DNA of 64,000 nt, taken from Trebonia kvetii (GTDB lineage Bacteria > Actinomycetota > Actinomycetes > Streptosporangiales > Streptosporangiaceae). Of this stretch, positions 1-7,444 are shown piece by piece. The stretch is taken from assembly GCF_007827045.1 (NCBI RefSeq), contig NZ_RPFW01000007.1, positions 372,001-436,000 of the forward strand, read 5' to 3'. The first letter of the stretch is position 1. Every line of letters begins with the position of its first letter. Both the position numbers and the translations under genes were made by a program. The notes beneath the pieces are model-generated. The model had not been told where the DNA came from. It saw only the letters and a program-made list of their open reading frames with translations, and made no database searches.

Positions 1-1
1 C

Positions 2-148
2 CAGCAGCAGCAGGAGGTCACCCCTCCCTGCCCCGACTGCGGCGGGCGCACGGAGAAGCGCGAGGGCACCAGCAAGAGCACCGGCAAGCCCTACAAGGGC
101 TTCTTCTGCTCGGTCAACCGGGACCACAAGCCGAACTTCGTTCGCTAG
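2..148 (+). CDS. C-terminal end of a zinc-ribbon phage protein (partial)
   Basis: Only the last 48 codons are in the window; the start is upstream. The residues include CPDCGG followed by a Lys/Thr/Ser-rich stretch and FFCSVN, consistent with a zinc ribbon using a CxxC pair and a later Cys. Such tails occur on phage DNA-binding and recombination proteins, but nothing here identifies the family. A strong hairpin follows 24 bases after the TAG stop, so this gene closes its transcription unit. Confidence 0.55.
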   Translation, partial: QQQQEVTPPCPDCGGRTEKREGTSKSTGKPYKGFFCSVNRDHKPNFVR

Positions 149-171
149 CAGTTCGGGATCAGGGATAAGTC

Positions 172-193
172 GGCCCCCGCTTCGGCGGGGGCC
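172..193 (+). terminator. Hairpin terminator with TTCG tetraloop
   Basis: A perfect 9-bp stem, GGCCCCCGC pairing with GCGGGGGCC around a TTCG loop, lies between the stop at 148 and the start at 216. There is no T-tract, as is common in actinobacteria. Confidence 0.75.
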
Positions 194-215
194 GCTCCCG
201 TCTAAGGGGAAATTA

Positions 216-575
216 ATGAGGATTCTTGTTACCGGCTCCCGTGACTGGGATGACGCAGCGGCCATTGACGAAGCCATTAAGGATGCCACGCAAGGCATTT
301 CCTGGCACAAGGTCACCATCGTAGTTGGCGATTGCCCAACGGGCGCCGACCGTCTCGCTGACCAATGGGCACTTGAGCGCGAGGTCGACGTTGAGCGCCA
401 CCGCGCCGCGTGGAACACGTATGGCCGGGCCGCTGGCCCGATCCGCAATCTCCAGATGGTCAACTGCGGGGCCGATCTCTGCCTTGCATTCATTAGGAAC
501 GGCTCTCGCGGCGCCTCCGGCTGCGCCGACTATGCGGAGGCTAAGGGGATTCTCGTTAGGAGGTTTACGGCGTAA
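216..575 (+). CDS. SLOG-family (YspA/cpYpsA-like, DUF2493 type) protein
   Basis: The N-terminus MRILVTGSRDW and the later VVGDCPTGADRLADQWA are the hallmarks of the SLOG nucleotide-binding Rossmann-like family, thought to bind nucleotides or nucleotide-derived ligands. The length of 119 residues fits the small stand-alone phage form. The ATG at 216 follows AAGGGGAAATTA and starts a chain of overlapping genes; its TAA shares one base with the next ATG. The substrate is unknown. Confidence 0.8.
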   Translation: MRILVTGSRDWDDAAAIDEAIKDATQGISWHKVTIVVGDCPTGADRLADQWALEREVDVERHRAAWNTYGRAAGPIRNLQMVNCGADLCLAFIRNGSRGASGCADYAEAKGILVRRFTA

Positions 576-793
576 TGCCATACGTAAAGCGCAACGTCCG
601 CGAGGTCGGTAAGTGGGATACGCCGGGTCAGGCGGAAGCGCAGTTCTCTAAGTTCGCCGAATGTCTCGATGATTCAACCCTGGCGGACCTCACTCGGATC
701 ACCATGCTTGCTAACGGTGATCGCTCCCTCATGATCCTCGAGGGCATGGCCAGCGCAGCCGAAAGAATACTAAGCGACAGGGAGTTTGAATAA
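575..793 (+). CDS. Small hypothetical phage protein
   Basis: 72 residues with no recognised domain; a predicted helical C-terminal half (SLMILEGMASAAERILSD). Start and stop both share one base with the neighbours (TAATG), so translation is coupled within the early operon. Confidence 0.6.
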   Translation: MPYVKRNVREVGKWDTPGQAEAQFSKFAECLDDSTLADLTRITMLANGDRSLMILEGMASAAERILSDREFE

Positions 794-1053
794 TGACCTA
801 CAGCGAAAAGCTCGGCGGCGAGTGGGTTCCGGCTCCCGCCGGATGGCGGGTGCGTTATGACCTTCCGGATGGCGATGTCGAGGAACTCGATGTAGTGGGC
901 TGGCTCACCGAAGAGGACGGCGAAATTACTCCCCTCGTATGGCACGAGGCAAGTCTCGGCGTCAGGAGATGGATGGATCTTCCCGAGGCCATCTTTGATT
1001 ACCAAGAGCTGCTTGGCCCCAGCCACGGGCAGGGAATTGTGGCCAATGCTTAG
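793..1053 (+). CDS. Small hypothetical phage protein
   Basis: 86 acidic residues with a Trp-rich start (GGEWVPAPAGWRVRYDLPDG) suggesting a small beta-sheet domain. Family not recognised. It begins at a TAATG junction and overlaps the following ATPase start by 8 bases. Confidence 0.6.
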   Translation: MTYSEKLGGEWVPAPAGWRVRYDLPDGDVEELDVVGWLTEEDGEITPLVWHEASLGVRRWMDLPEAIFDYQELLGPSHGQGIVANA

Positions 1054-1900
1054 CCTTGCGCAAGCGGCTACCCGCCGCGGCAAATCCGGCCAGCCCCTAC
1101 CGGGGATGTGGCCGGGCCTCGCAAGACGCGAGGCGTTCTTTAACAGGTCCGAACTCGGCCTAGTAGTCGGGCCTCCCTCGGCAGGTAAGTCACTGCTGAT
1201 GATGAACTACGCGGTAAGGGCGCAAGTCCCGACGCTGGCATTCTTCCTTGACAGCGACCGCCTCACGGTCGCGTCCCGGTTCGGGTCAATCCTCACGGGT
1301 GACACCTTCCGGGAAGTTAAGGAAGACATCGACTCGTACAAGGGCGCACTCGACCGGATGGAGAACACGCAGGTTGTGTTCACCGCCGACGACCTTGACG
1401 ACATAAGGCTCCAAGGCGAAGCATTCGAGCAGCGTTACGGGGTTTATCCGTCGCTGGTCATCATCGACAACCTTGGCAACCTCACGTCGGCGATGGGCGA
1501 TGAGTGGGCGCTACTTAAGGCGCTAACGCTCGAGTTCAACAACCTGGCCCATGAGTGGGAGTGCGCCATTGTCGCGGCGCACCACATGACGGACTTGGTT
1601 ACGTGCGAGCCGTTGCAGCGAGACAAGATGCTCGGCAAGGTGAGCCAGTACCCGCGGCTAATCCTTAGCATCGGCTTTAACCCCGCTAACCGTGAGTACA
1701 AGGTCGCGGTGGTCAAGAACAGCTCCGGCCCGTCTGATCCGCAGGCGGCCAATCCTGTTGTCATGTACGCGGACACGTCACGGATGAAACTGTCCGAAGA
1801 CGACCCGCTATGGAGTCCGAGCGGTTCACTTGAGGCGAACCGATATTCCTTGCCCGAAAGTTCTCACTCGGTTGCAAGAGGAGGATGGTCTGCCCTATGA
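1046..1900 (+). CDS. RecA-like AAA ATPase (RepA/DnaB-type helicase-loader family)
   Basis: Walker A is GPPSAGKS at about residues 42-49 and Walker B is LVIIDN in the middle; VAAHHMTD downstream fits a sensor segment of the RecA/DnaB fold. This class drives or loads helicases in phage replication, in line with the primase parts downstream. I chose the ATG at 1046 rather than the longer frame from 995 because AGGGA at 1031-1035 is correctly spaced and the overlap with the upstream gene is short. The end overlaps the next gene as ATGA. Confidence 0.75.
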   Translation: MLSLAQAATRRGKSGQPLPGMWPGLARREAFFNRSELGLVVGPPSAGKSLLMMNYAVRAQVPTLAFFLDSDRLTVASRFGSILTGDTFREVKEDIDSYKGALDRMENTQVVFTADDLDDIRLQGEAFEQRYGVYPSLVIIDNLGNLTSAMGDEWALLKALTLEFNNLAHEWECAIVAAHHMTDLVTCEPLQRDKMLGKVSQYPRLILSIGFNPANREYKVAVVKNSSGPSDPQAANPVVMYADTSRMKLSEDDPLWSPSGSLEANRYSLPESSHSVARGGWSAL

Positions 1901-2184
1901 TTGAGACTGTATCCGAGAGGAACACAGAAACGGTTCCGACCCTCAGCCAGCCGAAAGCTGGCAGCTCTGCGGCAGCCCGTCGAAAGGACCGCGAGAGTGA
2001 GTGCGACCCGAAAGGTCCGGTCATGAAGGCACCGAATCCCGCGTCCGTTCAGATGCTCATCGCATTCAATGCGCTGAATTACCGCGTGTACGAAGGAACC
2101 GTCCCGGAGGCAGTGGTACGCAGGCGCAGGAAGCGAGACAAGGCAGCCCGTATCAGCAGGAGACAGAATCGTGGCAGAGCTTAA
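1897..2184 (+). CDS. Basic hypothetical phage protein
   Basis: Starts at the ATG of an ATGA overlap, 12 bases after AGAGGAGG. The C-terminus is strongly basic (RRRRKRDKAARISRRQNRGRA), suggesting nucleic-acid binding. No family recognised. Its first codons contain a one-mismatch copy of the repeated GATAC motif (1901-1914). Confidence 0.55.
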   Translation: MIETVSERNTETVPTLSQPKAGSSAAARRKDRESECDPKGPVMKAPNPASVQMLIAFNALNYRVYEGTVPEAVVRRRRKRDKAARISRRQNRGRA

Positions 2185-2509
2185 GGTCGACCGTCGCCAA
2201 TGGGAATTCGTGGTCGAGTTCGCAGACGGCGAAACGCCCGATGTTCGCAAGCGGTACTCGACCGGCACTACCTACCGGCCTCACGACTTCACTTTCACCG
2301 TCAGGGCTTGGGGCTCCGAGGCTCCGGAACTTGCCACCGGCATCATTCACGGCCGTTACGTCAAGAACGACGGATCTCTTGGGTCCGGCGTTAACGAGAC
2401 GGTCTACGGCATTAACAACCTACGCGAATGCTTTCCGTGGCTAGAGGCGTACGTCAGCCTGGCCATCGAGAGAGCGCTTAAGGAGCTGAATCTCGGTGTC
2501 TTCGCGTAA
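2171..2509 (+). CDS. Hypothetical phage protein
   Basis: 112 residues with a GTG start overlapping the preceding stop. The sequence looks like a mixed alpha/beta domain with KRYSTGTTYRPHDFTFTVRAWG in the middle. No function is assigned; it sits between basic proteins and a nuclease in the early operon. Confidence 0.55.
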   Translation: MAELKVDRRQWEFVVEFADGETPDVRKRYSTGTTYRPHDFTFTVRAWGSEAPELATGIIHGRYVKNDGSLGSGVNETVYGINNLRECFPWLEAYVSLAIERALKELNLGVFA

Positions 2510-2663
2510 GAGCACACTCCCCCGCGTTTCCTCTCCTAAGGGCGTTGCCGCCCGGATGGAGAGGCGGATCAAGGGATTCAACCCCGCGATCCCTAAGGGC
2601 GCACACGGCACCACCAAGGGACACAAGCCCGGTTCGCAGAACCGCCGGAAGATTGGACGCTAA
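2496..2663 (+). CDS. 55-residue Lys/Arg-rich protein
   Basis: A short frame starting at GTG 2496 with AGGAG at 2481-2485, overlapping the previous gene by 14 bases and ending TAA 3 bases before the next start. The protein is very basic (MERRIKGFNPAIPKG, then GHKPGSQNRRKIGR). The spacing, RBS and continuous operon packing make it credible despite its size. Probable nucleic-acid-binding peptide; function unknown. Confidence 0.6.
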   Translation: MSSRKSTLPRVSSPKGVAARMERRIKGFNPAIPKGAHGTTKGHKPGSQNRRKIGR

Positions 2664-2666
2664 GGA

Positions 2667-3296
2667 ATGACCAACCCCCGTGGCACTCGCTGGGAAACGG
2701 CGATCGTTAACTACCTGAACGAGGCCAACCTGCACGCGGAGCGCACCGGCTCCGAGCTGCTTGACGAGAGCGACATCGCTTTCGGCCAGGTCAAGGACAA
2801 GGGCGAGTGGACGATCGAGGCGAAGGACCAGGCGCGGATTAACCTCCCCGCCTACCTGCGGCAGCTCGAGGCCAGCCTTGTCCGTAAGGACGCCATCCCG
2901 TTCAAGGGCGCCGTGGTCGTCAAGAACCGCCGCGCCGAGGACGGCGGCGGTCACATCGATGACGCTTACGCCGTGATGCGGCTGGAGCGTTACCGCCAGC
3001 TCGCTACCTACGTGCAGCTTCTCGAAGTCCTGGTGCTGGACCTGGCGGGCCGGGCGTTCGCCCTGCCGGAGGAACTGCGCACCTACCTGGGTCACCTGAT
3101 CACGCACAACCCGAACCTCGCGGCCGTGTTCCCGGCGGATGAGTACCCGAACGTCCTCGGCTCCTGCGGCGAGGACGACGAAGAGGACGACGAGGAGGAC
3201 ATCGAGATCCTTACCGGCCAAGCCGCGCTTGACTTCATGCTCGGCCTTGTCTCCACCGAGGAAGAGGCACCGGCCGAGTCAGGCGCGGATGCCTGA
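2667..3296 (+). CDS. PD-(D/E)XK-type nuclease (Holliday-junction-resolvase-like)
   Basis: The N-terminal 80 residues read GTRWE, then SELLDESDIAF, then WTIEAKDQ; the E...D...ExK arrangement is the PD-(D/E)XK catalytic core of archaeal-type resolvases and phage endonucleases. A very acidic stretch (EDDEEDDEEDIEI) follows at about residues 170-183. Likely acts in recombination or branched-DNA resolution with the replication genes. The acidic tail is unusual and could mimic DNA or bind a partner. Confidence 0.6.
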   Translation: MTNPRGTRWETAIVNYLNEANLHAERTGSELLDESDIAFGQVKDKGEWTIEAKDQARINLPAYLRQLEASLVRKDAIPFKGAVVVKNRRAEDGGGHIDDAYAVMRLERYRQLATYVQLLEVLVLDLAGRAFALPEELRTYLGHLITHNPNLAAVFPADEYPNVLGSCGEDDEEDDEEDIEILTGQAALDFMLGLVSTEEEAPAESGADA

Positions 3297-3663
3297 CCTG
3301 TTCGACCTTGCCGCTAACGGCGGCACGGAGGAGGAGGGCGAGAGCCTAGCTAAGGCTCTCGCCCAAATCCTAAAGATAATGGCGCTGGCTAAAGAGAACG
3401 GGTGGACAGAAAACCCGTTCTTCTCCCTGGCCTTGCGGCTGAAGCACCCGGACGGGGTGCCCATTTATGCAGTGTGGGGGATAAACGGAGTCACCCCCAC
3501 CGGCCGCCCGTCCGTCCGCTTTAGGTCCGCGCAAGGGGCCAATGGTCAGTTCATGACACTGGACGACCTAAAGGAAGTGCTCGTAAATCCGGAGCTTATC
3601 TTGCCTGAGCCTCCGGCCAACCTTGAGGAAGAGGTTAACGGTAATGACTGCAATGACTACTGA
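3289..3663 (+). CDS. Hypothetical phage protein
   Basis: 124 residues from the ATG at 3289, which overlaps the nuclease stop by 8 bases. Contains a helical segment then a compact beta region (PIYAVWGINGVTPTGRPSVRFR). No family recognised. Confidence 0.55.
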   Translation: MPDLFDLAANGGTEEEGESLAKALAQILKIMALAKENGWTENPFFSLALRLKHPDGVPIYAVWGINGVTPTGRPSVRFRSAQGANGQFMTLDDLKEVLVNPELILPEPPANLEEEVNGNDCNDY

Positions 3664-4024
3664 GGCTCCGGCCCCGGTGGGACCGAGCGCTAAGGCGCTA
3701 AGGGGGGCTAGGAAGATCCTCCTTGCCGCCCGGAGCGTTCCGCTTACGGCCGCCGTGTCGTGGGCGTCCGGCGTGGCAGCTCGCCACGGCTGGCATGTGT
3801 CGCTCCCGTTCCTGGCGACGTGGGTCGTCCTGCTCCTGGTCGTGGTGCTGTCGCACCACTTCACGCAGATCATCGGCGCCGCATGGCACACCGAGAAGAT
3901 CAGCGCGACGCCGGAACTTAAGGCGATCGAGGCGGCCATTCAGCACTACGCCATGACGAACCTGCTCCCGCAGGTCATGGAACAGGCCACGCAGGCCGCG
4001 GCTAAGGCAGCGGCCGGACTGTGA
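3644..4024 (+). CDS. Single-span membrane protein
   Basis: ATG 3644 is placed 9 bases after GAGGAAGAGG. One clear membrane segment (SLPFLATWVVLLLVVVLSHH) lies near the middle with a basic N-terminal side, followed by an amphipathic C-terminal helix. The stop overlaps the next start as GTGA. It pairs with a second membrane protein and a lipoprotein, so a membrane function such as exclusion is possible. Confidence 0.55.
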   Translation: MTAMTTEAPAPVGPSAKALRGARKILLAARSVPLTAAVSWASGVAARHGWHVSLPFLATWVVLLLVVVLSHHFTQIIGAAWHTEKISATPELKAIEAAIQHYAMTNLLPQVMEQATQAAAKAAAGL

Positions 4025-4431
4025 AGGGGATCTTGGGAGGGGCGGGTGCCATCCTTGGCACCCTCGCCCTGATAGCCGGGATCGTCTTCGGCGGCTGGCA
4101 GCTCGGATGGTGGTTCCAGCGAGCGAACAACACACGCTCTAACGAGCTGATCCAGCAGGGCTACTCGAATCAGCTCACGCTTAGCCAGCAGGTCACGAGC
4201 AAGCTCGCCGAGGTCGAGAACATCACCGTTCAGATCGCTAAGGCGGGTAACGACACTGCCCTTACCGCCGCGCTGTTCCCGCAGCGTGCGGCTATCGCGT
4301 CGATCGTCTGCCAGGACGCGGACCAGATCCAGAGCATCCAGCTCCCCGCCGACCAGCTCGCGTGGATCGGCGCTAACTGCGAGGCCGGTTCCCTCTCCCC
4401 CAACAGCTCCCTTTACCAGGCAGGACAGTAA
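4021..4431 (+). CDS. N-terminally anchored extracytoplasmic protein
   Basis: GTG start in a GTGA overlap. A single N-terminal hydrophobic segment (ILGTLALIAGIVFGGWQLGWWF) is followed by a soluble domain with two cysteines (SIVCQD and GANCEAG) that could form a disulfide outside the cell. No family recognised. Confidence 0.55.
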   Translation: MKGILGGAGAILGTLALIAGIVFGGWQLGWWFQRANNTRSNELIQQGYSNQLTLSQQVTSKLAEVENITVQIAKAGNDTALTAALFPQRAAIASIVCQDADQIQSIQLPADQLAWIGANCEAGSLSPNSSLYQAGQ

Positions 4432-4434
4432 CAA

Positions 4435-5019
4435 GTGAATAAGATCATCGGCCTTAGCGCCGCAGCTCTCATCACTGCGGGTGCCCTCGCGGGGTGCTCG
4501 GGCATCGGCACGCAGGACGCCAACCAGGCGGAGTCCGCGGCGCAGCGGGCGGACGCATCGTCGCTCGAACAGTCGCAGCCTCTCCCGCACTTCAACTACA
4601 GCCAGATCCGGGCGACGATCATCGACGCGGAGACGATCGAGGCCAACGGCACGCAGACCACGAGCTTCTTCTTCCAGATGGGCTCGCGTGATCCGGTCTT
4701 TAGCTGCCCGTCGCTGGGTGAGCCGGTGTCAAACACGGCGAGCCTGTCCAATCCCTACCAGGCGGTTACCGCGGACGCGCAGGGCAACGGCTTCACCGGG
4801 GCGGCTGTCATCGGCCAGATGGACCCGAACGGGATCTACGCCCCGTCGTCGTCCAGCGGGACGTACGTCATCTGCGTTGCCGCCAACGGCAGCAAGTACA
4901 TGCAGTACTGGGAGGGCGATGTCATGACCGTCACCGCTGGCGCGGTGTGGGATGCGACAGCGCACACGCTTAAGGTGATCGGCGCCCCGACTGCGGCAAT
5001 TCACACCGCCGCTAAGTAA
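4435..5019 (+). CDS. Phage-encoded lipoprotein
   Basis: GTG start. The N-terminus has Lys-3, a hydrophobic core and the lipobox LAGC at about residues 18-21, so Cys-21 would be lipidated. The mature domain of about 170 residues has two further Cys residues. Prophage lipoproteins often act in superinfection exclusion; that role is inferred only from topology and its position behind two membrane proteins. Confidence 0.65.
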   Translation: MNKIIGLSAAALITAGALAGCSGIGTQDANQAESAAQRADASSLEQSQPLPHFNYSQIRATIIDAETIEANGTQTTSFFFQMGSRDPVFSCPSLGEPVSNTASLSNPYQAVTADAQGNGFTGAAVIGQMDPNGIYAPSSSSGTYVICVAANGSKYMQYWEGDVMTVTAGAVWDATAHTLKVIGAPTAAIHTAAK

Positions 5020-5499
5020 GTGAGCGAAGCGCCGATCGGTCCCGTACTCGAGCATTACGGCTGGGATGGCCGGATGACCGGGTACGGGGCCTGGCCCAAG
5101 ACAAGGTGCCCTTTCCACACCGACCGGAATCCTTCCGCGTCGGTTAACGAGGAAGCGGGCCTCTTCCAGTGTCATGCAGGGTGCTTTGAGGGAAGAGTCA
5201 TAAGCGCCTACGGCATTGTGATGGAGATGGAATCGTGCGATTTCACTATCGCACGCGAAAGAGTTAAGGAACTAACGGGGCATGACGGCGACAACAGCCG
5301 AGATGGCGTATCACTATCACGTCGCCCTAGCGGACGACTCGCAAGCTCTAAGCTACCTGCGTGGACGCGGGATCAGCGAACTCGCAATCGCCTCGCATCG
5401 TCTCGGCGTAGTCGACGGAGCTTACCCGGAGCACGCCGAGTACCGCGGCAGGATCACGGTCCCTTACACGAGCAAGCTCGGCGGGGTCCACGGCTTTAA
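5020..5499 (+). CDS. Primase zinc-finger domain protein (CHC2-like)
   Basis: Residues 30-55 show C-P-F-H followed by FQCHAGC, the CHC2 zinc-binding pattern of DnaG-type primases. The recognisable protein ends near base 5280; the remaining 73 codons overlap the TOPRIM gene in another frame and look like non-native, Arg/Ser-rich translation. It may therefore be either a short zinc-finger subunit with a random tail, or the first half of a frameshifted primase. Confidence 0.65.
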   Translation: MSEAPIGPVLEHYGWDGRMTGYGAWPKTRCPFHTDRNPSASVNEEAGLFQCHAGCFEGRVISAYGIVMEMESCDFTIARERVKELTGHDGDNSRDGVSLSRRPSGRLASSKLPAWTRDQRTRNRLASSRRSRRSLPGARRVPRQDHGPLHEQARRGPRL

Positions 5500-5905
5500 G
5501 TTCCGCTACATCGGCGAGTCGGACGCGGAATCAAAGTACAAGTCGAGCCACATGCCGACGCGGATCTACAACCCGATGGCTTTCGAGGCGGCGGAGAAGC
5601 TTGGTTACATCGGCATCTCTGAGGGCGAGTTCGACGCGGTGATTCTTACTACCGAATGCGGAATCCCTACGGTGGGGGTTCCGGGCGTCGACACCTGGGC
5701 CAAGCACAAGGAATGGCGTCTCTTGTTCGACGGCTTTGAGTCGGTGCTGATCTTCCGGGATCAGGATGAGCCGGGCCTTAAGCTGGCTCAGCGGATCATG
5801 TCTGACGTTAACAATGCTCGGGTTGTAAACCTACCCGGCAAGGACCCCAATGAGACGTTTCTTAAGCACGGAAGGGAAGCGATCCGCCATGCCGCAGGAC
5901 TCTGA
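5282..5905 (+). CDS. Primase TOPRIM catalytic domain
   Basis: Contains SEGEFDA (Glu-114 and Glu-116) and IFRDQDEPG (Asp-160 and Asp-162), the acidic residues of a TOPRIM fold, preceded by the RGRGIS...LGVVDGAYP segment usual for bacterial-type primases. Length 207 residues. With the zinc-finger frame upstream it makes a complete primase split over two frames, as seen in several mycobacteriophages. The ATG at 5282 is the first start; its frame is closed by TAA at 5273. Confidence 0.75.
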   Translation: MTATTAEMAYHYHVALADDSQALSYLRGRGISELAIASHRLGVVDGAYPEHAEYRGRITVPYTSKLGGVHGFKFRYIGESDAESKYKSSHMPTRIYNPMAFEAAEKLGYIGISEGEFDAVILTTECGIPTVGVPGVDTWAKHKEWRLLFDGFESVLIFRDQDEPGLKLAQRIMSDVNNARVVNLPGKDPNETFLKHGREAIRHAAGL

Positions 5906-6089
5906 CGCCCTTAAGGGAGTCGAAAACGACGACTTCTTTAAGGCAGTCACCTTCGCCGTTAAGGATGCTGAGGGTGACTGGTGGGTTGTCGAAAACAACC
6001 AGTGGCAGTGCGTCACGAACCGTTTCGGCGGCGGGATGGGCTCCCTCGATGAGATCGAGGCTGAGTTCGGGCTTGCGACTCTCCGCTAA
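5889..6089 (+). CDS. Small protein sharing a domain with the DUF3310 gene
   Basis: 66 residues from ATG 5889, overlapping the primase stop. The segment DAEGDWW...QWQCVTN...GSLDEIEAEFG resembles the N-terminal part of the protein encoded at 6429, so the two are likely related modules. Function unknown. Confidence 0.55.
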   Translation: MPQDSDALKGVENDDFFKAVTFAVKDAEGDWWVVENNQWQCVTNRFGGGMGSLDEIEAEFGLATLR

Positions 6090-6436
6090 TGTCCGACACC
6101 CTGTCTCGCCTTAAGGCTAACGTCGGCACCTATTACATGGTGCCGGACTGGGTGCGGGAAGAAATCAAGGGCGACTTTGAGACGGCTTACGCCGATGGCT
6201 TTACGCAGGGCAAGGCGGAGTTCGCACGCACGCTCGCCGAGCGGGTTAACCAATCCGATCCGGTCGGCGAAGAGATAACGATCTCCCTCGGGGGCGAGGT
6301 CGTTAACGTCGAAACGCAGAAGTGGTACAGCGTAGTTCGTTCCGATCGCTCATTCCTTTGCGCGATCATCGTGGATACTGACGGCCTTTGGTGGACTAAA
6401 GACGAGGCCGAGTTTGAGGAGTGGCTCAATGGATGA
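6089..6436 (+). CDS. Hypothetical phage protein
   Basis: 115 residues beginning at a TAATG junction. The C-terminal VDTDGLWWTKDEAEFEEW vaguely recalls the small domain of its two neighbours. No other feature recognised. Confidence 0.55.
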   Translation: MSDTLSRLKANVGTYYMVPDWVREEIKGDFETAYADGFTQGKAEFARTLAERVNQSDPVGEEITISLGGEVVNVETQKWYSVVRSDRSFLCAIIVDTDGLWWTKDEAEFEEWLNG

Positions 6437-6815
6437 GACGCCTATGGCGATCATAGACAAGGACGGCGATGTCTGGGAGCGCCAGCCGGACGGCCGGTAT
6501 AAGTGCGAGGTCGACGGCGGGCAGACGGGAAGTCTCGATTCAATCCGGGACCTGTTCGGGCCGCTTTACTTCGTCCCGGCCGCCGAGATTGCGGCGGCTT
6601 CACTGGCGGCCGACATGGTTAACTCCCCGCCGCATTACATCGGGACGAACGGCATCGAAGTCATCGACATCATCGACGCTTTCGAGCTGGGGCATTACGA
6701 GGCGACGATCGTTGCCTACGTGATCCGGGCGGAGCGGAAGCACGGGCTCGAGGATCTGCGCAAGGCCAAGTTCTACTTGGACCGGCGCATTAAGAACTTG
6801 GAGGCGGACGACTAA
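6429..6815 (+). CDS. DUF3310 (SaV-like) protein with N-terminal extra module
   Basis: From VNSPPHYIGTNGIEVIDIID to AKFYLDRRIKNLE the sequence is a typical DUF3310 domain, a small helical family common in phage replication regions and sometimes labelled nucleotide kinase without proof. About 60 residues precede it and match the small protein at 5889 (D-GDxW, GSLDxI, FG). ATG 6429 overlaps the previous stop. Confidence 0.75.
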   Translation: MDETPMAIIDKDGDVWERQPDGRYKCEVDGGQTGSLDSIRDLFGPLYFVPAAEIAAASLAADMVNSPPHYIGTNGIEVIDIIDAFELGHYEATIVAYVIRAERKHGLEDLRKAKFYLDRRIKNLEADD

Positions 6816-7063
6816 TGCCTAGACGACCAAGGCCCTATGTGGCGCCAGGTCTTAAGCGGGTCACCAGCACGCAGCTTATCGAGATCCGCACGGTGCTAAG
6901 CCGAGCGCAGACGGCGTTCGAGACTTACTTCCCGTCGAGCGATATCGACTGGCGTGTGAAGCATTCTCCAAGCGAGATGCGCAAGATGCGTACGGCGCTC
7001 GCGGATGCTATCCGCATCCTTTCGGACGTGGAACTCGCTTGCGGCTACAAGGAGGTCGACTAA
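6815..7063 (+). CDS. Hypothetical phage protein
   Basis: 82 mostly helical, basic residues, with start and stop at TAATG junctions. No family recognised. Confidence 0.55.
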   Translation: MPRRPRPYVAPGLKRVTSTQLIEIRTVLSRAQTAFETYFPSSDIDWRVKHSPSEMRKMRTALADAIRILSDVELACGYKEVD

Positions 7064-7314
7064 TGGCTGTCACCTGCGGGACCACCAAGGAAGTCAGCGA
7101 CATTAACCCTAAGAGCCGAATCATAACGCTCGAGTGCTGGCTAGAAGAGGGACACGGGGAGGGCTTCCATTTCGACTTCTGGAACGGCCTTTACTGGCGA
7201 GCCGATAGTGATGGAGACGGACATGGACGCGACAGCGGAGGAAGCGCTGCTAATCCTGCGCCATCTCCGGGACCAGGGATTCCCTGCGCGGGTGCTCTCA
7301 CTCCAGCCACTTAG
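7063..7314 (+). CDS. Hypothetical phage protein with doubtful tail
   Basis: Starts ATG 7063. The first 50 residues look native (two Cys, HGEGFHFDFWNGLYWRAD), but after base 7211 the frame reads Gly/Asp/Ser/Pro-rich while the overlapping +1 frame looks like a real protein. The gene may simply be out-competed at its end, or a frameshift may join it to the next gene. Confidence 0.4.
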   Translation: MAVTCGTTKEVSDINPKSRIITLECWLEEGHGEGFHFDFWNGLYWRADSDGDGHGRDSGGSAANPAPSPGPGIPCAGALTPAT

Positions 7315-7444
7315 CATCCTCATCGAGTTCTCGGCAGATTCAGAAAAAACGGGCTTAAGGCCCCTCTTAAAAAATTCCCAGATTTTGGCCCTAAGGGGCG
7401 GACAGGACGGAGATCCTATCGGGTGCTATCGACCCTCTTCCTAG
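7208..7444 (+). CDS. Hypothetical phage protein
   Basis: Start GTG 7208 or ATG 7211. Residues EEALLILRHLRDQGFPARVL form a plausible amphipathic helix and LSILIEFSA a strand. The 3' part crosses an A/T-rich stretch with two A-runs (about 7340-7375), unlike its surroundings. It overlaps both neighbouring genes. Confidence 0.45.
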   Translation: MMETDMDATAEEALLILRHLRDQGFPARVLSLQPLSILIEFSADSEKTGLRPLLKNSQILALRGGQDGDPIGCYRPSS

